NCBI RefSeq assembly: GCF_008271805.1
Contig: NZ_VSRY01000103.1
Coordinates: forward strand, 1 to 64,000
DNA length: 64,000 bases
Direction of reading: 5' to 3'
Source of the DNA: Streptomyces sp. TRM49041
GTDB taxonomy: Bacteria > Actinomycetota > Actinomycetes > Streptomycetales > Streptomycetaceae
Part shown: one piece after another, positions 6,781 to 15,316 of the stretch
Position numbering within the stretch: position 1 is the stretch's first letter
Layout: the number at the start of each line of letters is the position of its first letter
Program-made: the position numbers and the translations under genes
The notes under the pieces: model-generated
What the model was told of the DNA's origin: nothing
What the model saw: the letters and a program-made list of their open reading frames with translations, nothing else
The model's database searches: none

Positions 6781-9197
6781 CGCTCACCGTCGCCGAGCTG
6801 CTCGCCACCATCGACGTTGACGACCGCCAGGCCGAGCGCGGTCTCGCCCGCGCCGAGGCGAACGTCGTCGCCACGGCCGAGAACATCACCGCCGAGGCCG
6901 CGCGCGCCGGCGACCGCGCCGGACGGCAGCTCGGCGACGGCGTCGCCGACGGAGCTGAGGAGGGCGGTAGGGACGCCGGCGGCCGGCTGCGCGACACCCT
7001 GCGCGCGTTCGGATGGGCCGCGCTTGGCGCCACCGTCGGGGCGGCCCTGCTCGGCGGCGTGGCAAAGGCACTCGACGAGCAGAAGGGGAACAGCCTGCTC
7101 GCCGCGCAGCTCGGCGCGGACCCCGCACAGGCGAAACGTCTCGGCAAGGCCGCCGGCACCCTCTACAGCAAGGGCTATACCGACTCGGTCGCCGACGCCA
7201 ACGAAGCCCTAAAGAGCTTGTGGCAGCAGGGTCTCGTGCCCGCGGACGCGACGCAGAAGGAGCTCGAAAAGGTCGGCGGCCGGCTCTCCCAAGTCGCACA
7301 GATCATGGGCGAGGAAGTCGGCCCCACCTCGGCCGCGGTCGGCCAGATGCTCAAAACGGGAATGGCCCGAAATGCCGAAGAGGCATTCGACATTCTCGTA
7401 AAGGGCACGCAGAACGGCGCCAACAAGGCCGAGGATCTGCTCGACGTATTCGGCGAATACGGTACCCAGTTTCGCGATATGGGTGTCGACGGAAAGCAAG
7501 CGATGGGGCTCATTCAGCAGGGCCTCAAAGCGGGCGCCCGCGACGCCGATATCGTCGCGGACGCGTTCAAGGAACTGAACATTCGTATCAAGTCGGGCGA
7601 GGCCGCCGACGGTTTGAAGTCCATCGGACTGAACGCCGACGAAATGGCCGCAGCGTTCAACAAGGGCGGACCGGCCGCAAACGCCGCACTCGACAAACTG
7701 ATGGACCGCCTACGGGCGGTAAAGGACCCGACTGAGCGCTCGCGCCTTGCCGTTGAACTGCTGGGCACGCAGGCCGAGGACCTTTCCGGCGCGCTCTTCG
7801 CCCTCGACCCGAGCTCGGCCGTAAAGGCGCTCGGCGATGTCGACGGCGCAGCGAAGAAGGCCGGCGACACGATGCGCGATAACGCATCGACCCGGGTTAC
7901 CGAGTTCACCCGCAGTCTTGAGCACGCGTTCGTCGACGTCATCGGCAACGTTGCGATACCCGCGCTGATGACGTTGTTCGACTGGCTCGGGCAGCTCGGT
8001 TCCGCCCTGGTGTCCGCGGCCGGTTTCGTCTCCGAGCACTCGACCGCGTTCACCATCGCCGCCGCCGCGATCACAACCCTGATGCTGCCGGCCCTGATCG
8101 GCCTTGCAGCACAGGCGTACACCACCGCGGTTGCCACGGTGACGAGCTGGGCGACGCAGACCGCGGCCGGTATCACCGCCGCCGCTCGGTTCGTCGCCAC
8201 GAACGCCGTGATCCTGGCCGGATGGGTCGCGCAGGGGGTCGCCGCCGCCGGTACCGCGCTGCGCGTGGTCGGCGCGTGGGTCCTGATGGGCACGCAGTCG
8301 CTCCTACAGGCCGCGCGCATGGCTGCGGCGTGGCTCATCGCCATGGGCCCCGTGGCACTGATCATCGCCGCGGTTATCGGTCTCGTCGCGCTGATTGTCG
8401 CGAACTGGGACACCATCCGCGATGCGACGCTCGCCGCCTGGAACTGGATTTGGGAAAAGATCAAGTGGGTTGGCGAGAAGCTCGTCGAGTTCTTTCTCAA
8501 CTTCACTTTGGTTGGCCTGATCATCAAGCATTGGGATTCCATCAAAGCGGGAACGCTGCGGGTTTGGGATTCCGTTGTTGCGTTCGTCAGGAGCCTGCCC
8601 GGAAAGCTCGTCAGTTTCTTTCTTAATTTCACGCTGGTCGGGCTGATCGTCAAGCATTGGGAGTCCATCAAGACCGGAACCGTGCGCAAGGCCGGCGAGA
8701 TGCTCGCATGGGTGCGCGGACTACCCCGGCAGATCGCCGGATACTTCGGCAACTTCGGCTCGATGCTGTACGACAAAGGAAAGGATCTGGTCAAGGGCCT
8801 TTGGAATGGAATTCGAGGCATGGGAACGTGGCTGAAAAACCAGCTCATTTCCTTTGCCAAGAATATGATTCCGGGGCCTATCGCGCGGGCGCTCGGCATT
8901 CACTCGCCCTCGCGCGTGATGGCACGGGACATCGGCCGTTGGATTCCTGCCGGTGTCGTCGAGGGCATCCGCTCGGGACAGGGCGAGGTCGACCGCACCA
9001 TGCGCACGCTCGTACCCGCCCCGACCATGCCCGGACCTGTGGCAGCGGGCGCCGGCGCGTACGGCTCGCCCGGCGCGCCCGGCCTCGGCTCGACTGCCGG
9101 CCCCATGGTCCGCATCGAGCATTGGCACGCCGCGGACACCGGCACCCCGGAGCAGAACGCGAACGCGCTCGCCTGGCACATGAAGACAAGGGGGTGA
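6777..9197 (+). CDS. Tape measure protein
   Basis: The longest late gene (806 residues, GTG 6777 overlapping the previous stop) is the tail tape measure, which sets tail length and enters the cell with the DNA. The N-terminal third is Ala-rich helix (LARAEANVVATAENITAEAARAG-like). Hydrophobic segments lie at about residues 80-98, 420-450 and 520-545. A tandem pair of 42-residue units begins at about residue 569 (FFLNFTLVGLIIKHWDSIK, then FFLNFTLVGLIVKHWESIK). The C-terminal block SPSRVMARDIGRWIPAGVVEGI is a hallmark of actinophage tape measures. Confidence 0.92.
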   Translation: MTLTVAELLATIDVDDRQAERGLARAEANVVATAENITAEAARAGDRAGRQLGDGVADGAEEGGRDAGGRLRDTLRAFGWAALGATVGAALLGGVAKALDEQKGNSLLAAQLGADPAQAKRLGKAAGTLYSKGYTDSVADANEALKSLWQQGLVPADATQKELEKVGGRLSQVAQIMGEEVGPTSAAVGQMLKTGMARNAEEAFDILVKGTQNGANKAEDLLDVFGEYGTQFRDMGVDGKQAMGLIQQGLKAGARDADIVADAFKELNIRIKSGEAADGLKSIGLNADEMAAAFNKGGPAANAALDKLMDRLRAVKDPTERSRLAVELLGTQAEDLSGALFALDPSSAVKALGDVDGAAKKAGDTMRDNASTRVTEFTRSLEHAFVDVIGNVAIPALMTLFDWLGQLGSALVSAAGFVSEHSTAFTIAAAAITTLMLPALIGLAAQAYTTAVATVTSWATQTAAGITAAARFVATNAVILAGWVAQGVAAAGTALRVVGAWVLMGTQSLLQAARMAAAWLIAMGPVALIIAAVIGLVALIVANWDTIRDATLAAWNWIWEKIKWVGEKLVEFFLNFTLVGLIIKHWDSIKAGTLRVWDSVVAFVRSLPGKLVSFFLNFTLVGLIVKHWESIKTGTVRKAGEMLAWVRGLPRQIAGYFGNFGSMLYDKGKDLVKGLWNGIRGMGTWLKNQLISFAKNMIPGPIARALGIHSPSRVMARDIGRWIPAGVVEGIRSGQGEVDRTMRTLVPAPTMPGPVAAGAGAYGSPGAPGLGSTAGPMVRIEHWHAADTGTPEQNANALAWHMKTRG

Positions 9198-9201
9198 TCC
9201 C

Positions 9202-10020
9202 GTGGCCGTAGGTTCCCGCGTCACCCTCCCCGGGCACGTCCAGTTCGGCGACGAGCTGCTGCTCGGCCCCGGTACCCCGTACCGGTGGCGCTCCCTGTCC
9301 GGGTGGGAGGAACTGCCCGCGCTCGACTCGGGCAGCGTCAACCGCTCCGACGCGCACGGCGCCTTTGTGGGCCGGCTGCTCGCGCAGCCGCGCACGGTCA
9401 CGCTCGACGACGTGACCGTGCGCGCCCCGGCCGCGACGATCGGCGCCACGGTCGGCGCGCTGAACGCTGCGACCGCCGTTTCCGACGTCGAGCAGCCGCT
9501 CGTCGTCTGGCTCGACGAGCGCGGCCCCCTGCTCGCCTTTGCGCGGGTGGTGCGCCGCGTCGTCCCAGTCGGCCGCGGCTACCGGCTCGGCACCATCACG
9601 GGCGCCGTCGTCCAGTGGGAGGCATCCGACCCGCGCCGTTACTCGCTCACCGAACAGCAGCGATCGGCGACCCTCGCCGCCCCCGGCATGGCCGCGCACA
9701 ACCCGGGCGACGCTGCGGCGCACCCCGTGATCACCTTCCGGGGCCCGGTCGAGCGGCCGAGCCTGACCAACACAGCCACGGGGGATGTCCTCGAATACGA
9801 CGTCGACCTCGCCGCCGGCGAGCTGCTGCGCGTGGACACCCGCGAGGGCACGGTCGCCCTGGGCGAGCAGAACGTGCTCTACACCGCCACCAACCGCAGC
9901 ACACCCGAGCAGGGATTCGCCCTCGCCGCCGGCACAACACCGCTCACCTTCGGCGCGGCGGCCGGCTCCATCGATCCGGCCGCGTCCGCCACGGTGCTCT
10001 ACCGCGCCGCCTACTGGTAA
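9202..10020 (+). CDS. Distal tail protein (Dit-like)
   Basis: This 272-residue protein starts at GTG 9202 after a GGGGG ribosome site. It follows the tape measure and has a siphovirus Dit layout: an N-terminal beta domain (VQFGDELLLGPGTPYRW, then LLAQPRTVTLDDVTV) and a C-terminal beta sandwich (HPVITFRGPVERPSLTNTATG). Dit hexamers cap the tail tube and anchor the host-contact proteins. The call is supported by order and fold pattern. Confidence 0.75.
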   Translation: MAVGSRVTLPGHVQFGDELLLGPGTPYRWRSLSGWEELPALDSGSVNRSDAHGAFVGRLLAQPRTVTLDDVTVRAPAATIGATVGALNAATAVSDVEQPLVVWLDERGPLLAFARVVRRVVPVGRGYRLGTITGAVVQWEASDPRRYSLTEQQRSATLAAPGMAAHNPGDAAAHPVITFRGPVERPSLTNTATGDVLEYDVDLAAGELLRVDTREGTVALGEQNVLYTATNRSTPEQGFALAAGTTPLTFGAAAGSIDPAASATVLYRAAYW

Positions 10021-10032
10021 GGAGATCTCCCC

Positions 10033-11136
10033 ATCAGCCATGCCCTGTACCGGGTGATCCTGTGTGACCTGCGGTCCGACGCAGTGCTCGACGTCCTGCC
10101 GCTCACCGACGTGGCGCTCGACGACTGGATCGGCAAAACCGGCGCGCTGAACGGCACCGTTCCCCTTCCGAACGCCGACCTCGCCGCCCGCGCCCGCCGC
10201 GCCGCCGTACCCGGACGTACCGCGGTATGGGTCGAGCGCGGCCCCGAAATCTGGTGGGGCGGCGTGCTGTGGACCGCCAACGTCACCAGCGGCGACCGCG
10301 GGTTTCTCGGCCTACAGATACAGGCCGGCGGCTGGGCGTCCTACCTCGATCACCGCGTCGTCTACCACTCCCAACAGGCTGTGCAGACCGACCAGTTCGA
10401 CATCGTGCGCGGACTGATCGACTACGCCGCGAGCTTCCCCGGCGGAGACATCGGCATCACCTACGGCACCGAAACCTCGGGCGTCCTGCGCGACCGCACG
10501 TACCGCCGCTACGACCAGCCGCGCATCCGTGATCTGATCGACCAACTGGGCTCCGTCGAGGGCGGGTTCGAGTGGCGCATCGCCAGTGAACGTGACCCCG
10601 ACTCGGGACGCAGGGTCAAACGCTTGCAGCTCGGCTCACCGGTCATCACCGCCGGTACGAGCGACATCGTCCTCGACCGCCCGGGGCCCATCCTCGCCTA
10701 CGGCTGGCCCATCGACGCCACCGTGCAGGCCAACGTCTGGCAAGCCCGCGGCGCATCCGACAACGCAAACCAGACGGCCGAGTCCCTGCCGCTGCTCTCC
10801 TCGCTGCTCGTCGACGACCAGCAGATCGCCGACGGATGGCCTCGGCTCGATGGCACCTCGGACTACTCCACCGTGAGCGAGCAGACCACCCTCGCCACGC
10901 ACGCAACCGCCGACCTCACCGCCGCCCGCACCTCGCAGACCATCCCCGAGGTAACGGTCGCCCTTGACCGTGTCGCCCTCTCCCCGGCCTTGCTCGGCGC
11001 CACGGTCCGCGTCCGCATCCGTGACGACTGGTTCCCCGAGGGGCTCGACGAGCGGTACCGCGTGGTCGGCCTCGCGATCTCCCCACCGCTGCGCGGCCGG
11101 CCCGAAACCGCCCGCCTGTACCTGGAGGCCGCCTAG
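10033..11136 (+). CDS. Minor tail protein (tail-tip hub), probable ATC start
   Basis: A protein of about 367 residues with Tal/hub-like composition ([21 protein letters not shown], then [12 protein letters not shown]). GTG 10054 is the first canonical start but has no ribosome site. The good AAGGAG at 10019-10024 is spaced for the in-frame ATC at 10033, adding residues (M)SHALYR that continue the opening beta strand. ATC is a rare but documented start, so the longer form is given. It probably links Dit to the receptor-binding proteins. If ATC is wrong, the protein begins at 10054 with 360 residues. Confidence 0.72.
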   Translation: MSHALYRVILCDLRSDAVLDVLPLTDVALDDWIGKTGALNGTVPLPNADLAARARRAAVPGRTAVWVERGPEIWWGGVLWTANVTSGDRGFLGLQIQAGGWASYLDHRVVYHSQQAVQTDQFDIVRGLIDYAASFPGGDIGITYGTETSGVLRDRTYRRYDQPRIRDLIDQLGSVEGGFEWRIASERDPDSGRRVKRLQLGSPVITAGTSDIVLDRPGPILAYGWPIDATVQANVWQARGASDNANQTAESLPLLSSLLVDDQQIADGWPRLDGTSDYSTVSEQTTLATHATADLTAARTSQTIPEVTVALDRVALSPALLGATVRVRIRDDWFPEGLDERYRVVGLAISPPLRGRPETARLYLEAA

Positions 11137-11981
11137 TGGCTGCAATCCCGCTCGACCTGCTCGACCGTATGCGCGCGCTCGAACGTGAGGTGCGAACGCT
11201 GATCGGCCGCGCCAACATCCGCCCCGCCCTGAACGAGATCACCAACGGCCCGGTAAAGATCGCCGAGGGCGGCACCTTGGAAGTGCTCGCGCCGGACGGT
11301 ACCGGCATTTTCGGAGTCGGCGAACTGTGGGACGGCGCCTACGGCACCAAGATCCAGCGATCCGACGGAACCCTCGCGTTCAACACGGGCGGTTCCGGCG
11401 AGGGCTCCAACATGATCCGCACGTTCGACCGCGCCGGAAACGTGATCGTCATGGACGACTACTACACGCAGCGGTTCCTCGGCCGGCCGTGGATGCCCGT
11501 TCCGCTCTACCCCACCAAGCAGCAGGGCACCGAGTCGACGAACTACCAGCCGGCATGGGTGGGAGGCGCCCCCGCACACAACGCCGTCATGGTGCTGCGC
11601 GTGTCGAGCATCGCCAGCACGGGCGGGGGGCAGGTTCGCGTCTCCATGCTCCCGCCCTCGGGCGGCACCGTCGTATTGGCCGAGTACGACATCCCCGCCA
11701 ACACATGGACGAGCAAAACCCACACGTGGCCGCTGCACAACGTCGACCACCTCGAATACGTGGGATGGCTCATCGAGCACAGAGTCAAAAGCAGCGGCGC
11801 AGGTATCGAGACGCGCCTGTTCAGCAGCTACACCCGCAACACGTTCACCGCCGACGAGGCGCCCGACCCTCCGGCGAACGCCGCCACAGCAGCGGCGCAG
11901 ACGCTCACCGAGCCGGCCCCGCCGAGTGCCGAGCCACCGGCCGAGACCGTCAAGCCGGGGCTGCACATCATCGACGACTAA
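11136..11981 (+). CDS. Minor tail protein
   Basis: A 281-residue protein starting at GTG 11136, overlapping the previous stop by one base. A short N-terminal coiled coil (LLDRMRALEREVRTLIGR) is followed by a repetitive beta region (GTLEVLAPDGTGIFGVGEL, then KIQRSDGTLAFNTG) and a beta-rich body. The C-terminal tail is Pro/Ala/Glu-rich and probably flexible. The coiled coil followed by a beta spiral is common in trimeric tail-tip proteins of Streptomyces phages. Host contact is inferred from position only. Confidence 0.68.
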   Translation: MAAIPLDLLDRMRALEREVRTLIGRANIRPALNEITNGPVKIAEGGTLEVLAPDGTGIFGVGELWDGAYGTKIQRSDGTLAFNTGGSGEGSNMIRTFDRAGNVIVMDDYYTQRFLGRPWMPVPLYPTKQQGTESTNYQPAWVGGAPAHNAVMVLRVSSIASTGGGQVRVSMLPPSGGTVVLAEYDIPANTWTSKTHTWPLHNVDHLEYVGWLIEHRVKSSGAGIETRLFSSYTRNTFTADEAPDPPANAATAAAQTLTEPAPPSAEPPAETVKPGLHIIDD

Positions 11982-11993
11982 GGAGGCTGCCCC

Positions 11994-13715
11994 CTGCTGC
12001 CCGAAGCCATCCCCACCGTGACCGTGCGCGGCCGGTACCTCTCCCCCGACGGCCGGCCCCTGTCCGGCTCGATCACCTTCCGCGCCCCCGCACAACTCAC
12101 CTTCCCGCAGTCCGACGTCATCCTCGGCGGACCGGTCACCGCGCCCCTCGACGCCGAGGGCTCCATCGCGGTCACACTGCCGGCCACCGACGCACCCAAC
12201 ATGGACCCCGTCGACTGGGCGTACGTCGTCGCCGAGCAACTCGCCGGCATCCCCGCCGGCCGCTCGTACAGCGTCGTCCTACCGTCCGCGTATCCCGAGG
12301 TCGACCTCGCCGACATCGCCCCGACCGACCCCGCCAAGCCGACCTATGTCGGCGTCCCAGGTCCCGAGGGACCGCAGGGCCCGGCCGGCACCCCGGGCAG
12401 CAGGATCTACAACGGCACCGAGGCGCCCGACGCCGCCCTCGGCGTCGACGGCGACCTATACGTGCGCTACGAGACAACCGTGTTCCTCGGCGTCACCAGT
12501 ACCACCGTCACCACGTGGCAGAAGACGGCCGGCGCATGGGGGCAGCTCGCCGGCGACATCCGGGGCGCGGCTTGGTACGTCAACAACACGAGCACGTCGA
12601 GCAGCACCACCCGGCCCGGCGACCTGCTGCTGCGGACCGATACCGGCGACGTCTGGCAGCGCGGCGCTTCCGGGTGGGGCGCGTCCGTCGGGAACCTGAA
12701 AGGGCCCAAGGGTGACCAGGGCGACACCGGGCCCACCGGAGCGGCCGGCGCCCCGGGCGTCGTCCAGAGCGTCAACGGTAAGAGCGCCGCCGACATCGTC
12801 CTCGACGCCGCCGACGTCGGCGCCATCCTGACCACCGCGGCCGGCGCCGCCGGGGGCGTGGCGCAGCTCGACGCGTCCGGCAAGGTTCCGGCCGCGCAGC
12901 TCCCCGACTCGTCGGGCGGGGGCGCCGTCGACTCTGTCAACGGACAGACCGGCGTCGTCGTCCTGGCCGCGGCCGACGTAGGCGCCGCCGCCGCCGACCA
13001 CACCCACACCGCCGCGCAGGTGGGCGCCATCCCTACCACCGCACGGGGCGCAGCGTCCGGCGTCGCGTCCCTCGACACCGCCGGCCGGATACCCGTCGAG
13101 CAACTCCCATCCACGGCCACCCGGAACATGTGGACACCGGCCGCCCTCGGGTTTCAGGCGTGGTCGTGCGACCCCGCCCACGTCTCCAACCCCACCACGG
13201 TCAAGGCCGCCGTACTGAAACGCATCTACATGTGCGGCATCTACATATCCGAGCCGACCCCGGTCAATCGCGTGGTCATCTTCGCCCGCGGCTGGGCGGG
13301 CTCAACGGCCGTTCCTGCCGCACGGTTCTATGCCGGCATCTACAACGATTCAGGCGCGCGCGTCGCGACCTCGGGGCAGGTGTCGAGCCTGCCCCCGGCC
13401 GGACAACTCACCGGCACCGCCCCGGGCGGGAAGAACAACCACATCGGCGCCGTACCGATTGCCTTGCCGAGCACCGTCACGCTGCAACCGGGCCGGTACT
13501 GGGCTGCGTTCCTGCTGTCCGCCGGCTCTGCGACGGACTTCTACTACATGCACGTACAAAACGAATCACCGAGCGCGCCGGCCAACTTCTTTTTGGGCAC
13601 GACGTTTCAGCGCGCGTGGTGCGTCGACAACCAAACGTCGCTGCCGAGCACCGTCAGCCAGTCCACGGGCGAGGTAGGGCTCGACCCGGCGATCATGGCA
13701 CTCGCTCTCGTCTGA
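11994..13715 (+). CDS. Collagen-like tail fibre protein, probable CTG start
   Basis: A fibre-like protein of about 573 residues. An N-terminal beta domain (VRGRYLSPDGRPLSGSITFR) is followed by two Gly-X-Y stretches (GPEGPQGPAG; GPKGDQGDTGP). Repeats of the type VNGKSAADIVLDAADVGA and HTHTAAQVGA, common in phage fibres, come next, then a C-terminal receptor-binding-like domain at about 390-573. GTG 12018 is the first canonical start, but the ribosome site AAGGAGG at 11980-11986 fits the in-frame CTG at 11994 (or 11997), giving LLPEAIPT ahead of VTVRGRY. The CTG start is inferred from spacing and lack of an upstream site at 12018. Confidence 0.8.
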   Translation: MLPEAIPTVTVRGRYLSPDGRPLSGSITFRAPAQLTFPQSDVILGGPVTAPLDAEGSIAVTLPATDAPNMDPVDWAYVVAEQLAGIPAGRSYSVVLPSAYPEVDLADIAPTDPAKPTYVGVPGPEGPQGPAGTPGSRIYNGTEAPDAALGVDGDLYVRYETTVFLGVTSTTVTTWQKTAGAWGQLAGDIRGAAWYVNNTSTSSSTTRPGDLLLRTDTGDVWQRGASGWGASVGNLKGPKGDQGDTGPTGAAGAPGVVQSVNGKSAADIVLDAADVGAILTTAAGAAGGVAQLDASGKVPAAQLPDSSGGGAVDSVNGQTGVVVLAAADVGAAAADHTHTAAQVGAIPTTARGAASGVASLDTAGRIPVEQLPSTATRNMWTPAALGFQAWSCDPAHVSNPTTVKAAVLKRIYMCGIYISEPTPVNRVVIFARGWAGSTAVPAARFYAGIYNDSGARVATSGQVSSLPPAGQLTGTAPGGKNNHIGAVPIALPSTVTLQPGRYWAAFLLSAGSATDFYYMHVQNESPSAPANFFLGTTFQRAWCVDNQTSLPSTVSQSTGEVGLDPAIMALALV

Positions 13716-13733
13716 CCCGACCCACCCACCGCA

Positions 13734-13761
13734 CGCCCCGGCATCGCCGAGGGCGTTTTTT
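13734..13761 (+). terminator. Intrinsic terminator after the tail fibre gene
   Basis: CGCCC-CGGC, loop ATC, GCCG-A-GGGCG hairpin followed by a run of six T residues. It should end or attenuate late transcription before the lysis genes, possibly lowering their expression relative to the structural genes. Confidence 0.75.
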
Positions 13762-13781
13762 CATGTCTGGAGACAGCCCCT

Positions 13782-14660
13782 ATGGCACCCCCGTTCAGCC
13801 CTGATCGGCTCGTCGAGATCCTGCGCGCCGAGGGCGTGCGCGTCGTCGAGTACGGCTCATGGCGCACCCGCAACCGCAATCACAAGGGCAGCTTTGGCCC
13901 GATCAACGGCGTGATGATCCACCACACCGTTTCCAGCGGCACCGACGCCTCGGTACGGCTCTGCTACGACGGTTACGCCTCGCTCCCCGGGCCCCTGTGT
14001 CACGGCGTGATCGCAAAGGACGGCACGGTCTACCTGATCAGCGCCGGCCGCGCCAACCACGCCGGAGCCGGCGACGACGAGGTACTGCGCGCAGTCGTCG
14101 CCGAGCGCGAGCTGCCGGCACCGAACGACCGTGCGGCCGACGGGAACGTGCACTTCTACGGGTTCGAGGCGATCAACCTCGGCAACGGCCGCGACCCGTG
14201 GCCCGAGGCGCAGCTCGACGCCATCGAGCGCGCCTCGGCGGCGATCTGCCGCGCGTACGGCTGGACCGCGGCGAGCGTGATCGGTCACAAGGAATGGACC
14301 TCGCAGAAGGTCGACCCGCGCGGTTTCAGCATGACCACCATGCGCGAGCGGATCGACCGCCGCCTCGGCGCCAAGCCCGAGCAGCCCAAGCCGACCCCGC
14401 CGCCGGCCCCGCGGTACGAGCCGTTCCCGGGCGCCGGCTGGTTCCGGCGCAACCCGCGCTCGCTGATCGTGACCGCCATGGGCCGCCGGCTCGTCGCCGA
14501 GGGCTGCTCGGCCTACCGCTCGGGCCCCGGGCCGCAGTGGACCGAAGCAGACCGGCGTAGCTATGCCCGGTGGCAGCAGCGCCTCGGGTACCGCGGCGCC
14601 GACGCCGACGGATGGCCCGGCCAGAAGTCGTGGGCCGCGTTGAAGGTCCCCAAGGTCTGA
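13782..14660 (+). CDS. Endolysin: N-acetylmuramoyl-L-alanine amidase
   Basis: A 292-residue lysin that should cleave the amide bond between muramic acid and L-Ala in host peptidoglycan. Residues about 35-195 form an Amidase_2 domain with probable zinc ligands H47 (in MIHHTV), H169 (in IGHKEW) and D178 (in KVDPRG). A Pro-rich linker at about 196-212 leads to a C-terminal cell-wall-binding region ending in RLGYRGADADGWPGQKSWAAL, which resembles peptidoglycan-binding repeats. There is no signal peptide, consistent with holin-dependent release. ATG 13782 follows a GGAG site and the preceding terminator. Confidence 0.93.
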   Translation: MAPPFSPDRLVEILRAEGVRVVEYGSWRTRNRNHKGSFGPINGVMIHHTVSSGTDASVRLCYDGYASLPGPLCHGVIAKDGTVYLISAGRANHAGAGDDEVLRAVVAERELPAPNDRAADGNVHFYGFEAINLGNGRDPWPEAQLDAIERASAAICRAYGWTAASVIGHKEWTSQKVDPRGFSMTTMRERIDRRLGAKPEQPKPTPPPAPRYEPFPGAGWFRRNPRSLIVTAMGRRLVAEGCSAYRSGPGPQWTEADRRSYARWQQRLGYRGADADGWPGQKSWAALKVPKV

Positions 14661-14734
14661 CTTCCCCGCGCCCGCCCGCACCCTGCGGGCGGGCGCCTCC
14701 CCCTTCCCTCCCCTGTAGAAAGAGGTACCGCCAC

Positions 14735-14998
14735 ATGACCGACGCTTCTCGTCGCACCCTCCGCACCATCGTGCAGACCGTTCTCGCCCTCGCCGCCGGA
14801 CTCCCCCTGATCATCGACGCCGCCGGCATCCCGCAGACCGCGGCCGGCGTCGGCCTCGCGCTCGCCGTCGCCGGTGGCGTCACTCGCGTCATGGCGCTGC
14901 CTGTCGTCGAGGCTCTGCTGCCCGCGTGGTTGCGCGCCGCGCCGAACGCCGACGACGAGCTGCTCGCCCTCGACCGTGACCGGGACGGGCGCCCGTGA
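14735..14998 (+). CDS. Holin (two membrane helices)
   Basis: An 87-residue protein with two hydrophobic helices, at about residues 11-30 (IVQTVLALAAGLPLIIDAAG) and 34-53 (AAGVGLALAVAGGVTRVMAL), and a charged C-terminus. Size, helices and position right after the lysin match a class II-type holin that opens the membrane for the endolysin. ATG 14735 follows AAAGAGG. Its stop overlaps the next start (GTGA), so both products are probably made together. Confidence 0.8.
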   Translation: MTDASRRTLRTIVQTVLALAAGLPLIIDAAGIPQTAAGVGLALAVAGGVTRVMALPVVEALLPAWLRAAPNADDELLALDRDRDGRP

Positions 14999-15249
14999 CC
15001 GACCCCACCCCGGGCGACGTCGCCCTCGAACTGGAGAGGCTGCGCGGCGTCGTCGAGGCAGGATTCGCCCGCACCGACGGCTCGCTCGCCCTGCTCGTAC
15101 AGCGCAGCGACCAAACCGACACCCGCCTCGCCGACCACGAGCAGCGACTCGACACCCTCGAAAAGACCCGGTGGCCACTCCCGAGCGTCCTCGCCCTGGC
15201 CGCCGTGATCGGCCTCGCCCTCACCCTCTGGCAGACGGCCACCCGCTGA
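14995..15249 (+). CDS. Second small lysis-cassette membrane protein
   Basis: An 84-residue protein with a coiled-coil-like N-terminal part (LELERLRGVVEAGF to HEQRLDTLEK) and one C-terminal membrane helix at about 61-80 (LPSVLALAAVIGLALTLW). This is the layout of many small actinophage proteins next to holins (second holin, antiholin or holin partner). GTG 14995 overlaps the holin stop by 4 bases. Which of these roles it plays cannot be told from sequence. Confidence 0.65.
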   Translation: MTDPTPGDVALELERLRGVVEAGFARTDGSLALLVQRSDQTDTRLADHEQRLDTLEKTRWPLPSVLALAAVIGLALTLWQTATR

Positions 15250-15256
15250 ACAGAGG

Positions 15257-15303
15257 GCGCCCCCGCAGACCGGCCTCGGGCCGGCTGCGGGGGCGCTCTT
15301 TGT
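15257..15303. terminator. Bidirectional terminator between convergent genes
   Basis: A long stem GCGCCCCCGCAG (15257-15268) pairs with CTGCGGGGGCGC (15285-15296), followed by TCTTTGTCGTT on the + strand. It separates the late operon from the convergent regulator gene ending at 15317. Confidence 0.8.
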
Positions 15304-15316
15304 CGTTGTCCGGTCC

